Below, piece by piece: positions 46,899-56,094 of a stretch of 64,000 nucleotides of DNA. Location of the stretch: positions 1 through 64,000 of the forward strand of contig NZ_LQOT01000016.1 in assembly GCF_002101585.1 (NCBI RefSeq). Direction: 5' to 3'. Every line of letters begins with the position of its first letter. Position 1 is the first letter of the stretch. The stretch is from Mycolicibacter engbaekii (lineage in GTDB: Bacteria; Actinomycetota; Actinomycetes; Mycobacteriales; Mycobacteriaceae). The position numbers and the translations under genes were made by a program. The notes below the pieces were generated by a model. It worked only from the letters and a program-made list of their open reading frames with translations, ran no database searches and was not told the origin of the DNA.

Positions 46899-48482
46899 AT
46901 GACCAGCTCCTCGAGGTTCGCCCGGACCGTGGTGGTCGCGGTTGCCGCCGTACTGACCGGGTCCGCGCCGCTGCTGGCCGGTTGTGCGCCCGGGCTGGCC
47001 GCCAACCCGCGTTTTGCGACCAATTCCGGCGCCGGGCCGCAGGGGCAACCCGCCTCCACCCCCGACCAAGCCGGTCCACCACCGGTAGAGGTGCCCAAGA
47101 ACGACCTGCCCTGGCATGACTGCACCGCCCGGATGTTCAGCGACGCCGCCGTGCCCGCCACGCCCGGGGTGCGGCTGGACTGCTCCAGCTACGACGCCGA
47201 CGTCGACCCGCTCGGCGGCGGTTCCTCTTCGATCAGCATCGGGGTGGTCCGGGCCCGGTCGGTGCAGACCCCCGGCGACGCCGGCCCGGTGGTGTTCACC
47301 ACGGGCTGGGATCTGCCGTCGTCGCTGCAGCTGCCGATCTGGCTGTCCCGCGCCGGCGCAGACGTGCTCAAGAGCCACCCCATCGTCGCCGTGGACCGGC
47401 GCGGCATCGGGATGTCCAGCCCCGTGGACTGCCGCAGTCGCAGCCAGCGCGACGAGATGTGGAACCAGGCCCAGTTCGCCCCCGGCGACGATCCGGTGGC
47501 CAATCTGGGCACCATCACGATGGAGGCCACCACCGACTGCACCGACTCCATCTCGCCGGGCGAGTCCTCCTACGACAACACCCATGCCGCCACCGACCTC
47601 GAGCGGCTGCGCAGCATCTGGGACGTTCCCGCACTGGCGCTGCTGGGTATCGGAAACGGTGCCCAGGTCGCCCTGGCCTACGCCGGGTCGCACCCGGGGA
47701 AAGTGGCCCGGCTGGCCCTGGACTCCCCCATTCCCCTCGGCGTGGCCGCCGAAGCCGCCGCCGAGCAGCGGGTCAAGGGCCAACAGGCGGCCCTGGACGC
47801 CTTTGCCGCGCAGTGCGCCGCGGTCGGCTGTGCGCTGGGCCCGGACCCCAAGGGCGCCGTCGACGCGGTCCTGGACTCCGCGCGCTCCGGAGGGGGCCCC
47901 GGCGGTGCCTCGGTGGCCGCGGTGACCCACGCGATCGTCACCGCTCTGGGTTATCCCATCGGCGATCGGGTCAACAGCACCAACGAACTGGCCAGAGCAC
48001 TGGCGTCGGCCAACTCCGGCGACGCCAACCTGCTGAACAATCTGATCAACCGGGCCCAGGGCACCACCGGCAGCGACGGCCACTTCATCAACGCGTGCGC
48101 CGACGCCCTCAACCGGCCCACCCCCGACCGGATCCGGGAACTGGTGGTCGCCTGGGGCAAGCTCTACCCCCAGTTCGGCACCGTCGGCGCACTGGATATG
48201 GCGCAGTGCCTGAGCTGGCCCACCAGCAGCACTCCCGAGCAGCCCAAAGAACTCAAGATCGACGTGCTGCTGCTCGGGGCCCAAAACGATCCGATCGTCG
48301 GCGAGGAGGGGGTGGCGGCCACCGCCGCGGCCGTCATCAACGCCGGATCGGCCAGTAAGCGGGTGATGTGGCAGGGCATCGGCCACGGCGCCGCGGTGTA
48401 TTCGGCATGCACGCTGCCGCCGCTGATCGGCTACCTCGACACCGGCAAGTTGCCCGACACCGACGTCTACTGCCCGGCCTGA
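46899..48482 (+). CDS. Alpha/beta-hydrolase-fold lipoprotein, nucleophile Ser absent
   Basis: About 527 residues, related to Rv2672 and the CaeA/Hip1 peptidase group. A lipoprotein signal ends in LLAGC. PVVFTTGWDLPSS and VAVDRRGIGMSSPVDC are usual. At the nucleophile elbow, where Hip1-type enzymes have G-x-S-x-G, this protein reads GIGNG, so Ser is replaced by Gly. The Asp (AQNDPIV) and His (GIGHGAAVYS) remain. It may be a binding protein rather than a peptidase. I start at ATG 46899 because AAGGTGA precedes it; GTG 46890 is also in frame. Confidence 0.85.
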   Translation: MTSSSRFARTVVVAVAAVLTGSAPLLAGCAPGLAANPRFATNSGAGPQGQPASTPDQAGPPPVEVPKNDLPWHDCTARMFSDAAVPATPGVRLDCSSYDADVDPLGGGSSSISIGVVRARSVQTPGDAGPVVFTTGWDLPSSLQLPIWLSRAGADVLKSHPIVAVDRRGIGMSSPVDCRSRSQRDEMWNQAQFAPGDDPVANLGTITMEATTDCTDSISPGESSYDNTHAATDLERLRSIWDVPALALLGIGNGAQVALAYAGSHPGKVARLALDSPIPLGVAAEAAAEQRVKGQQAALDAFAAQCAAVGCALGPDPKGAVDAVLDSARSGGGPGGASVAAVTHAIVTALGYPIGDRVNSTNELARALASANSGDANLLNNLINRAQGTTGSDGHFINACADALNRPTPDRIRELVVAWGKLYPQFGTVGALDMAQCLSWPTSSTPEQPKELKIDVLLLGAQNDPIVGEEGVAATAAAVINAGSASKRVMWQGIGHGAAVYSACTLPPLIGYLDTGKLPDTDVYCPA

Positions 48483-48526
48483 CCCTGATCCGGACCCGCG
48501 GGCCCCGCCCGCGGTACGGTTCGCTG

Positions 48527-49822
48527 GTGACGGCAGCCGACTCCTTGATGCACCGGGCGGGCACCGCCCTACTGAACGCGTTCCGGCCCCCCACCTCTCC
48601 GCCGAGCACCGCCACCGTGCTGCGTTCGGTGCTGTGGCCGGTGGCCATCATGTCCGTGCTGCACCGCTCGATTGTGTTGCCGCTGAACGGCAACATCACC
48701 GATGACTTCAAACCGGTGTACCGGGCGGTCCTGAACTTCCGGCACGGCCTGGACATCTACAACGAGCATTTCGACTACGTCGATCCGCACTATCTGTACT
48801 CCCCCGGCGGCACGCTGCTGATGTCGCCATTCGGCTATCTGCCCGAGACGCTGTCGCGCTACACCTTCATCGCCACCAACACGATCGCGATCCTGCTCGC
48901 CGCCTACCTGCTGCTGCGGATGTTCGGTTTCGGGCTGAGCTCGGTGGCGGCACCGGCCCTGCTGGCCGCGATGTTCCTCACCGAGAGTGTGAGCAGCACG
49001 CTGGTGTTCACCAACATCAACGGGGTGATTTTGCTGGCCGAAGTGCTCTACTTCCGCTGGCTTCTCGACGGCCGGGCGAGCCGCCAGTGGTGGGCGGGGG
49101 TCGCGATCGGCCTGACCCTGGTGGTCAAGCCGGTCCTGATGCCGCTGCTGCTCCTGCCGCTGCTGAGCCGGCAGTGGCGGCCCTTCGTCGGGGCGATCGC
49201 GACACCGGTGCTGTTCAACCTGGTGGCTTTCCCGCTGTCCAGCGACCCGACCAGCTACTTCACCCAGACGGTTCCCTACATCATGGGCACCCGCGACTAC
49301 TTCAACTCCTCGATTCTGGGCAACGGCGTGTTCTTCGGCCTGCCCTCGGGGTTGATCTTGTTCATGCGGGTGCTGTTCACCGTGCTGGCCGCGGTCAGCC
49401 TGTGGCTGCTCTACCGCTACTACCGCACCCGCGACCCCCGATTCTGGATGCTGACCTCCTCGGGTGTGCTGCTGACGACCTCGTTCCTGGTGTTGTCCCT
49501 GGGACAGGGCTACTACTCGATCGTGCTGTTCCCGTTCCTGATGACGGTGGTGCTGCCCAATTCGGTGCTGCGCAACTGGCCGGCCTGGCTGGCCGTCTAC
49601 GGCTTCATGACGCTGGACAAGTGGCTGATCTTCCGGTGGATGAACATCGGTCGCCCGCTGGACTATCTGAAGATCACCTACGGCTGGTCACTGCTGGTGA
49701 TCGTCGTGTGCGCCGTGCTGTGTTACCGCTACCTCGACGCCCGCGAACAGGGGCGCCTAGACGACGGGATCGACCCGGCCTGGCTGGCGACTCCACCGGC
49801 GAAAGCCGCCGCGACGACCTAG
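48527..49822 (+). CDS. aftC: Alpha-(1->3)-arabinofuranosyltransferase AftC
   Basis: A 431-residue GT-C membrane glycosyltransferase that places 1,3-branching arabinose in arabinogalactan and lipoarabinomannan, using decaprenyl-phosphoarabinose outside the membrane. About ten hydrophobic helices are visible. The first loop holds NGNITDDFKPVYRAVLNF with the catalytic-type Asp pair and HFDYVDPHYLYSPGGTLL. The C-terminal DGGIDPAW-type segment (DDGIDPAWL) matches Rv2673. The GTG at 48527 gives VTAADSL as in the homologue. Confidence 0.95.
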   Translation: MTAADSLMHRAGTALLNAFRPPTSPPSTATVLRSVLWPVAIMSVLHRSIVLPLNGNITDDFKPVYRAVLNFRHGLDIYNEHFDYVDPHYLYSPGGTLLMSPFGYLPETLSRYTFIATNTIAILLAAYLLLRMFGFGLSSVAAPALLAAMFLTESVSSTLVFTNINGVILLAEVLYFRWLLDGRASRQWWAGVAIGLTLVVKPVLMPLLLLPLLSRQWRPFVGAIATPVLFNLVAFPLSSDPTSYFTQTVPYIMGTRDYFNSSILGNGVFFGLPSGLILFMRVLFTVLAAVSLWLLYRYYRTRDPRFWMLTSSGVLLTTSFLVLSLGQGYYSIVLFPFLMTVVLPNSVLRNWPAWLAVYGFMTLDKWLIFRWMNIGRPLDYLKITYGWSLLVIVVCAVLCYRYLDAREQGRLDDGIDPAWLATPPAKAAATT

Positions 49823-49864
49823 CCGCGCGCAGCGGGACAACCGCGGGCGGATTACCGTGGGTAC

Positions 49865-50272
49865 ATGACGTCTCCCAAGGTCTCCCTCACCGACGATGAG
49901 TGGCGCGCAAAGCTGAGTCCCGAAGAGTTCGCGGTGCTGCGCCGCGCCGGTACCGAGCCGCCCAACACCGGCGAATACACCGACACGACCGCCGAGGGCA
50001 TCTATGAATGCCGGGCCTGCGGTGCCGAGTTGTTCCGCAGCACCGAGAAGTTCCAGTCGCACTGCGGCTGGCCGTCGTTCTTCGACCCGGCCGACTCCGA
50101 CGCGGTGATCCTGCGCCCGGACAACTCGCTGGGCCGGCAACGCACCGAGGTGTTGTGCGCGTCGTGCCACAGCCATCTGGGCCACGTGTTCACCGGAGAG
50201 GGCTACCCCACCCCCACCGACCAGCGCTACTGCATCAACTCGATCTGCCTGCGGCTGGTACCGCCGGCCTAG
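49865..50272 (+). CDS. msrB: Peptide-methionine (R)-S-oxide reductase
   Basis: A 135-residue MsrB that reduces methionine-R-sulfoxide in proteins. Two CxxC pairs, CRAC (about residue 50) and CASC (about 98), bind zinc; HCGWPSFFDP and GHVFTGEGYPTPTDQRYCINS surround the catalytic Cys near residue 122. Normal length. Convergent with hemQ. Confidence 0.97.
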   Translation: MTSPKVSLTDDEWRAKLSPEEFAVLRRAGTEPPNTGEYTDTTAEGIYECRACGAELFRSTEKFQSHCGWPSFFDPADSDAVILRPDNSLGRQRTEVLCASCHSHLGHVFTGEGYPTPTDQRYCINSICLRLVPPA

Positions 50273-50279
50273 CGGGCTG

Positions 50280-50981
50280 CTACGGCAGCGAGGCCACCAA
50301 CTGCTCGACCTCGACCCGGGGCCCGGTGAAGAACGGGGTCTCCTCCCGGGCGTGCAACCGCGCCTCGGTGTTGCGCAGGTCGCGCATCAGGTCGACGATC
50401 CGGTCGAGTTCGGGCGCCTCGAAGGCCAAGATCCACTCGTAGTCGCCGAGCGCGAACGCGGGCACGGTGTTGGCCCGCACATCCTTGTAGTCGCGGGCCG
50501 CCATGCCGTGCTCGGCCAGCATCCGGCGGCGGTCCTCTTCGGGCAGGACATACCACTCGAGCGAACGCACGAAGGGGTACACGCAGACGTAGGCGCCTGC
50601 CGGTTCGCCGGCGATGAACGCCGGGAGATGGCTCCGGTTGAACTCCGCCGGCCGATGCAACGCCACGCTGCTCCACACCGGCTTGCAGGCCCCGCCCAGC
50701 GCGGTGCGGCGGAACCCTGCGTAGGTGGCCTGCAGGTCTTCGATGCGCTCGGCGTGAGTCCAGATCATGAAGTCGGCGTCGGCACGCAGGCCGGCGACGT
50801 CGTACACCCCGCGGACCACCACGCCGCGCTCTTCCTGCTGCTTCAAGTAGGTGGCGACCTGGTCGGCGATCGCCTCGCGCGTCTCACCGACCGCCTCGAG
50901 TCCACCCGGATTCACCGAGAACACCGAGAACATCAGGTAGCGGAGGGTGGAATTCAGCTTGTCGTAGTCGAGGTGCGCCAT
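50280..50981 (-). CDS. hemQ: Coproheme decarboxylase HemQ (chlorite dismutase family)
   Basis: A 233-residue protein that turns coproheme into heme b in the coproporphyrin-dependent pathway. The catalytic Tyr is in [13 protein letters not shown] (about residue 135), with a heme-ligand His in [10 protein letters not shown] (about 158). The ATG at 50981 gives [21 protein letters not shown], the actinobacterial N-terminus. It follows hemY by 35 bp on the same strand; the order hemE-hemY-hemQ is the last part of heme synthesis. Confidence 0.95.
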   Translation of the reverse strand: MAHLDYDKLNSTLRYLMFSVFSVNPGGLEAVGETREAIADQVATYLKQQEERGVVVRGVYDVAGLRADADFMIWTHAERIEDLQATYAGFRRTALGGACKPVWSSVALHRPAEFNRSHLPAFIAGEPAGAYVCVYPFVRSLEWYVLPEEDRRRMLAEHGMAARDYKDVRANTVPAFALGDYEWILAFEAPELDRIVDLMRDLRNTEARLHAREETPFFTGPRVEVEQLVASLP

Positions 50982-51016
50982 GATCCCTATGCTGCCACGA
51001 TGCCCTGTGAAGACTG

Positions 51017-52378
51017 CTAGGGCGCCGGGGTTGCGCTGATCACGGCCGCCACGGCCCGGTCGGCCGCCGCGATGCACGCCGGCACCCCGATGCCGTCGAG
51101 ATAGTTACCGGCGACCGCCACGGTCGGCGGCAGCGCCGCACGCAACCCGGCGATCAGGTCGGCGTGGCCGGAGCGATATTGCGGCATCACCGCAGCCCAG
51201 CGCTGCACCCGCACGTCGATCGGGTCCACCGTGACCCCGAAGACCGCCTCCAGGTCCTGCACCGACCACCCCACCAGTTCGGCGTCGGAGACGCCGATCC
51301 GCGAGTCTCCGAACCGGCCGAAGGACAACCGCAGGACCTCCACCCGGCCGCCGTAACCCCGGTCTCCCCACTTGCGCGAGGTCAGGGTGATCGCCTTGGC
51401 ATGCAGCCGCTCCCCGGTGGCCACCAGCACCCCGGAGTTGTCCGGGAACGCCGCGCCGGCAGGCACCGCCATGGCGACCACCACCGACGAGGCGTTGTCG
51501 ATCCGGCTGGCCGCCGCCGCGGCGCGGGGCGCGAATCCGGTGGCCAGCCGCGCCAGCTGCGGCGCGGGAACCGCGACCACCACGCGGTCGGCACGGTGGT
51601 GACCTCCACCGGCGTCCCGCAACAGCCAACCCTGGCCGACCGGGTCGATCTGGGTGACCGCGGACTGCACCCAGCGGGGCCGGGCGCTGCGCACCAGTGC
51701 ATTCACCAACACCTGGTATCCGCCGGTGATCGCGCCGAACACCGGAACGCCGGTCGTGGCGGGCAGCGTTCGACGCACCGCCTCGGTCATGCTGGGGACC
51801 CCCGCGTCGAGCAGGGCGGCCAGCCCGGGAACCGCCGAGCGCAGCCCGACAGTCGCGGCCGACCCCGCGTAGACCCCGCCGATCAGCGGATCGACCGATG
51901 ATGCGACCACCTGTTCGCCGAACCGGTCGGCGACCAGGGCGCCCAGCGCCGGGTCACTGCCCGGCTCGAACGCCAGCGGGCGGGTGGGTTCACCGGCGAT
52001 TCGGGCGAGCGTCTCGGCGTCGACCAGTCCGGCCATGGACGCCGGCGAGGACGGAATGCCGCTCACGGTGTCCGCCGGCAGCCGATGCAGCAGCCGGTTG
52101 CGGTACAGCAGCGGCCGCGCCCCCGTCGTACCGCGCTGCCGGTCGGCCAGCCCGAGCTCGGCCAGCAGGGCGGGCACCTCGGGCCGGCGGGCGATAAACG
52201 CCTCGGCCCCGACGTCGACGCTCAGTCCGCCCAGGCTCTCGGTCCGCAGCAGTCCCCCGAGCCGGTCGGCGGGATCGAAGATGGTGATGTCGGCTGCGTC
52301 GCCGAGTGTCGCTCGCAGCCGGTGGGCGGCGGCCAGACCGGAGATTCCGCCCCCGACGACGCAGTACGACGTGGTCAC
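51017..52378 (-). CDS. hemY: Coproporphyrinogen III/protoporphyrinogen oxidase
   Basis: A 453-residue FAD enzyme. The dinucleotide-binding motif [15 protein letters not shown] lies at residues 7-21; [23 protein letters not shown] follows, and the C-terminal [17 protein letters not shown] closes the FAD site. It oxidises coproporphyrinogen to coproporphyrin (CgoX role), given the neighbouring hemQ. The GTG at 52378 overlaps the hemE stop (GTGA). The frame is open upstream by chance. Confidence 0.94.
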   Translation of the reverse strand: MTTSYCVVGGGISGLAAAHRLRATLGDAADITIFDPADRLGGLLRTESLGGLSVDVGAEAFIARRPEVPALLAELGLADRQRGTTGARPLLYRNRLLHRLPADTVSGIPSSPASMAGLVDAETLARIAGEPTRPLAFEPGSDPALGALVADRFGEQVVASSVDPLIGGVYAGSAATVGLRSAVPGLAALLDAGVPSMTEAVRRTLPATTGVPVFGAITGGYQVLVNALVRSARPRWVQSAVTQIDPVGQGWLLRDAGGGHHRADRVVVAVPAPQLARLATGFAPRAAAAASRIDNASSVVVAMAVPAGAAFPDNSGVLVATGERLHAKAITLTSRKWGDRGYGGRVEVLRLSFGRFGDSRIGVSDAELVGWSVQDLEAVFGVTVDPIDVRVQRWAAVMPQYRSGHADLIAGLRAALPPTVAVAGNYLDGIGVPACIAAADRAVAAVISATPAP

Positions 52379-53436
52379 AATGAATGAACCAGCGACACCA
52401 GGTCGGTCAACACCCCGGGATCCGTCTCCGGCAGCACGCCGTGCCCCAGGTTGAACACGTGCCCCGCCGCTCCGGCTTGCACCGCGGCACGGCCGTCGGC
52501 GATCACGGCCCTGGCCGCCCGCTCCACCACCGGCCAGCCCGCCAGCAGCACCGCCGGGTCCAGGTTGCCCTGCAGTGCGGTGCCGGCGCCGACGCGGGCC
52601 GCGGCATCGGCCAGCGAGGTGCGCCAGTCCACCCCGACCATCCTGGCCGGCGCCGGCTGCATGACCTCGGCCATCACGCCCAGCAGCTCGCCGGTCTGCA
52701 CCCCGAAGTGCGTCATGGGGACCCCACGGTCGGCGAGGGTGGCGAAAACCCGGGCGCTGTGCGGGGCTACGTAGCGCCGGTAGTCGGCCCGGCACAGGGC
52801 CCCGGCCCAGGAGTCGAACAACTGGATGGCGTCCACGCCGTGGTCGAGCTGCACCGACAGGAACCCGATGGTCAGGTCGGTGAGCCGGGTCATCAATTCG
52901 TGCCAGCTGTCCGGATCGGCCAGCATCATCGCCTTGGTCCGGGCGTGGGTCCGGCTGGGACCGCCCTCGACCAGGTAGGAGGCCAGCGTGAACGGCGCGC
53001 CGGCGAAGCCGATCAGCGGCACCTGCCCCAGCGCGTCCACCAGCAGCGATACCGCCGTCGCGACCGCCGCCACCTGCTGCGGGTCCAGCGGCTTGAGTGC
53101 CGCGACGTCGGCGGCGGTCCGCACCGGGCTGGCGATCACCGGCCCGACGTCGGGCACGATGTCCAGATCCACCCCGGCCCCGCGCAGCGGCACCACGATG
53201 TCGGAGAACAGGATCGCCGCATCCACGTTGTGGCGGCGCACCGGCTGCAGGGTGATCTCGCAGACCAGCTCCGGGTCGAAGCAGGCCTCCATCATGGTGT
53301 GCTGGGCGCGCAGCTCCCGGTATTCGGGCAGGGAACGACCGGCCTGGCGCATGAACCAGACCGGCACCCTGCTGGGAGTCCGGCCGGCGACGGCGGTCAG
53401 GTACGGGGAATCGGGCAGTTCACGACGGGGGCTCAT
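52375..53436 (-). CDS. hemE: Uroporphyrinogen decarboxylase
   Basis: A 353-residue enzyme that removes four carboxyl groups from uroporphyrinogen [24 protein letters not shown] near residue 25 is the family signature; [19 protein letters not shown] and [19 protein letters not shown] are also typical, as is [15 protein letters not shown] near the end. I chose ATG 53436 (MSPRREL) over 53454 by comparison with the homologue. First gene of hemE-hemY-hemQ. Confidence 0.96.
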   Translation of the reverse strand: MSPRRELPDSPYLTAVAGRTPSRVPVWFMRQAGRSLPEYRELRAQHTMMEACFDPELVCEITLQPVRRHNVDAAILFSDIVVPLRGAGVDLDIVPDVGPVIASPVRTAADVAALKPLDPQQVAAVATAVSLLVDALGQVPLIGFAGAPFTLASYLVEGGPSRTHARTKAMMLADPDSWHELMTRLTDLTIGFLSVQLDHGVDAIQLFDSWAGALCRADYRRYVAPHSARVFATLADRGVPMTHFGVQTGELLGVMAEVMQPAPARMVGVDWRTSLADAAARVGAGTALQGNLDPAVLLAGWPVVERAARAVIADGRAAVQAGAAGHVFNLGHGVLPETDPGVLTDLVSLVHSL

Positions 53437-53669
53437 CGCGCTCAATGCTGCCACGCCCGCCCGCCACAGGCCGAACCGTGCCGATTCTGCGCGCCGGTGC
53501 TGGCCTCCCCTCTCGCCGAACCGGGGTGATTCGGCGCGCCTGTCTGCGCCGACCGGCGCCGGGGGTTAGCGTGAGATCCGGTGACCCGCGTCGCGGCGGT
53601 GCGCAATCCAACTCTGGGCGCCGGCCGCTGGCGATGCGGCGCACAGCGATCAGTTAAGGAGCGGCACCC

Positions 53670-54251
53670 GTGACATCAGCCGAGCCTGCCCCGTTCCGGG
53701 AAGCGGTGGCGACGATGCACGCCGCGACGGTGCGGTCGGAGATCGAATTGGGCCCGATCCGGCCCCCGCAGCGCCTGGCGCCCTACAGCTACGCCCTGGG
53801 CGCCGAGGTCAAGCATCCCGAGACCGACTTCGTCCCGGAAGACTCCGACGGTGATGCCTTCGGCCGGCTGATCCTGCTCTACGACCCCGACGGCACCGAC
53901 GCCTGGGACGGCACCATGCGGCTGGTGGCCTTCATCCAGGCCGACCTGGATCCGCAGGAGGCGATCGACCCGCTGCTGCCCGAGGTCGCCTGGAGTTGGC
54001 TGGTGGAGGCCCTGGGGGCCCGCACGGAACACGTCACCGCACTGGGCGGCACCGTCACCGCCACCACCTCGGTCCGCTACGGCGACATCGCCGGGCCACC
54101 GCGGGGACACCAGCTGGAACTGCGCGCGTCCTGGACGGCGACCACACCCGAGCTGGGCAGCCATGTCCAGGCGTTCTGTGAGGTCCTGGAGCACGCCGCG
54201 GGCCTGCCCCCGGTCGGGATCACCGATCTGAGTTCGCGAACCCGCGTCTGA
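53670..54251 (+). CDS. DUF3000-family protein
   Basis: A 193-residue actinobacterial protein like Rv2680, function unknown. It has the LAPYSYALGAEV, DGDAFGRLILLYDPDG and WSWLVEALG segments of that family and no membrane helix. The GTG start has AAGGAG at 53656-53661. It ends one base before the RNase D-like gene starts, so the two are co-translated, as in M. tuberculosis. Confidence 0.88.
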   Translation: MTSAEPAPFREAVATMHAATVRSEIELGPIRPPQRLAPYSYALGAEVKHPETDFVPEDSDGDAFGRLILLYDPDGTDAWDGTMRLVAFIQADLDPQEAIDPLLPEVAWSWLVEALGARTEHVTALGGTVTATTSVRYGDIAGPPRGHQLELRASWTATTPELGSHVQAFCEVLEHAAGLPPVGITDLSSRTRV

Positions 54252-54252
54252 G

Positions 54253-55524
54253 ATGTCCGAGCAGATTCAAGAACCGGCCACCGACGAGCCCGAGCCGACA
54301 CCGCTGTCGCATCCCGCCGAGGGGGTGCCCGAGGTGTCGACCACGCGCCGGCAGGTGCATGCGGCCGCCGATCTGCTGGCGGGCGGCCACGGCCCGTTCG
54401 CGGTGGACGCCGAGCGGGCCTCGGGCTTCCGTTACTCCAATCGGGCCTACCTGATTCAGATTCGCCGGGCCGGCGCGGGGACGGTGTTGATCGATCCGGT
54501 CGGCGCGGGCGAGGACCCGGCCGCCCTGCTGCGCCCGGTCGCCGAGGTGCTCGACGACGACGAATGGATTCTGCACGCCGCCGATCAGGATCTGGCCTGC
54601 CTGGCCGAGGTGGGGATGTGGCCCAAGGCGCTCTACGACACCGAGTTGGCCGGCCGGCTCGCCGGCTTCGAGCGGGTGAATCTGGCCGCGATGGTGCAGC
54701 GCCTGTTGGGGCTGGGTCTGGCCAAGGGGCACGGTGCCGCCGACTGGTCCAAACGGCCGCTGCCGGCCGAATGGCTCAACTACGCCGCCCTGGACGTCGA
54801 GGTGCTCATCGAACTGCGCCACGCGGTCGCCGAGGTGCTGTCCGAGCAGGGCAAAACCGACTGGGCAGCACAGGAGTTCAACCACCTCCGGGTGACGGAC
54901 TTCACCACGACCACACGCCGGGACCGGTGGCGGCGCACGTCGGGGATTCACAAGGTGCGGGATCGGCGCGGCCTGGCCGCGGTTCGGGAGTTGTGGACCG
55001 TACGCGACCAGATCGCGGCGCGCCGCGATGTCGCGCCCGGTCGCATCCTGCCCGACGCCGCGATCATCGCCGCGGCAATAGCCAACCCCACGACCGTCGA
55101 GGAACTGCTCGCTCTGCCGGTGTTCGGCGGCCCCAGGCAACGCCGCAGCGCGTCAACCTGGCTGGCCGCACTCGCTGCGGCTCGTGACAACCCGGAGCCG
55201 CTGGAAACCGGCGAAGCCGCCAACGGCCCACCACCGCCGTCCCGCTGGGCTCGGCGCAAACCCGAGGCCGCCGCCCGCCTCGATGCGGCGCGCGCCGCGC
55301 TGACCGCGGTGTCCGAACAGGTGAACGTGCCGACGGAGAATCTGATCACCCCCGAGCTGGTGCGCCGGTTGTGCTGGGACTGGAAACCGACGCGGTCAGA
55401 CGCCGCGACGGTGATCGAGGAGTTTCTGGCCGCCGGCGGCGCGCGGCCGTGGCAACGCGCCCTGACGGTGCCGGTACTGGCCGAGGCGCTCAGCGGCACG
55501 GCAGGCGCCAACCGCCCGCAGTGA
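54253..55524 (+). CDS. rnd: RNase D-like 3'-5' exonuclease with HRDC domain
   Basis: A 423-residue protein like Rv2681. The DEDD exonuclease motifs are present: FAVDAERASGFRYSN (motif I, Asp/Glu near 45), the ILHAADQDLACL region (motif II) and LNYAALDVEVL (motif III). A C-terminal HRDC domain includes LWTVRDQIAARRDVAPGRILPDAAI near residue 245. It should trim 3' ends of structured RNA such as tRNA. One base after the DUF3000 stop. Confidence 0.92.
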   Translation: MSEQIQEPATDEPEPTPLSHPAEGVPEVSTTRRQVHAAADLLAGGHGPFAVDAERASGFRYSNRAYLIQIRRAGAGTVLIDPVGAGEDPAALLRPVAEVLDDDEWILHAADQDLACLAEVGMWPKALYDTELAGRLAGFERVNLAAMVQRLLGLGLAKGHGAADWSKRPLPAEWLNYAALDVEVLIELRHAVAEVLSEQGKTDWAAQEFNHLRVTDFTTTTRRDRWRRTSGIHKVRDRRGLAAVRELWTVRDQIAARRDVAPGRILPDAAIIAAAIANPTTVEELLALPVFGGPRQRRSASTWLAALAAARDNPEPLETGEAANGPPPPSRWARRKPEAAARLDAARAALTAVSEQVNVPTENLITPELVRRLCWDWKPTRSDAATVIEEFLAAGGARPWQRALTVPVLAEALSGTAGANRPQ

Positions 55525-55565
55525 GCGCCGGGCGGGTTCGGATCACCGGCGCTCGCGTGAACTGT

Positions 55566-55574
55566 TGCTACACT
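55566..55574 (+). promoter_or_regulatory. Extended -10 promoter of the PACE-type gene
   Basis: TGC-TACACT, with a start predicted near 55581 and a leader of about 100 nt before the GTG at 55682. No -35 is convincing. The leader shows no riboswitch fold I recognise. Confidence 0.5.
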
Positions 55575-55681
55575 TCCCACAGAGCAGCCGAATCGGCATT
55601 TCGGCCAGTGCTTTCACCCACTCGCACCGTGGACGTGAACCGTCAAGGACTTCCCATGGCTGAATTTCCTTGGAGGGCTTG

Positions 55682-56089
55682 GTGTCTCGAACTTTTCGCC
55701 GGATCGTCTACGTCATCAGCTACGAGCTGGTCGCCGTTGCGCTGACCACCCTCGGGCTGACCTTCCTGGGGTTCGGCGGCGGGAGCTCAGGAGTGGTGGC
55801 GGTGGCCGCGTCGACCGTCGCGGTTATCTGGAATTACCTGTGGACCACCGCGTTTGAGAGCTGGGAGCGGCGCCAGCCCTGCCGCACCCGCACCCTTCGG
55901 CGCCGGATCGCCCACGCCGTCGGTTTCGAAGGCGGCCTGGTGGTGCTGTTGTTGCCGATTGTGGCCCACACCTTGAAAGTGTCGCTGCTGGAGGCCTTCG
56001 GTCTCGAAATCGGCCTGCTGGCTTTCTTTCTCGTCTACACCTTCGTGTTCGCGTGGGTGTTCGACACGATCTGGCCACCGGCGAGCTGA
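55682..56089 (+). CDS. PACE-family efflux protein
   Basis: A 135-residue four-helix protein matching the proteobacterial antimicrobial compound efflux (AceI) layout of two tandem transmembrane pairs. The motifs are R-x2-Y-x3-YE (first helix; the Glu corresponds to the coupling Glu of AceI), WNYLWTTAFE, R-x2-HAVGFEGG, and VYTFVFAWVFD. Family members export biocides such as chlorhexidine or natural polyamines. GGAGG at 55672-55676 selects the GTG start. It sits between rnd and dxs, adjacent in M. tuberculosis as I recall. Confidence 0.85.
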   Translation: MSRTFRRIVYVISYELVAVALTTLGLTFLGFGGGSSGVVAVAASTVAVIWNYLWTTAFESWERRQPCRTRTLRRRIAHAVGFEGGLVVLLLPIVAHTLKVSLLEAFGLEIGLLAFFLVYTFVFAWVFDTIWPPAS

Positions 56090-56094
56090 GCCCG

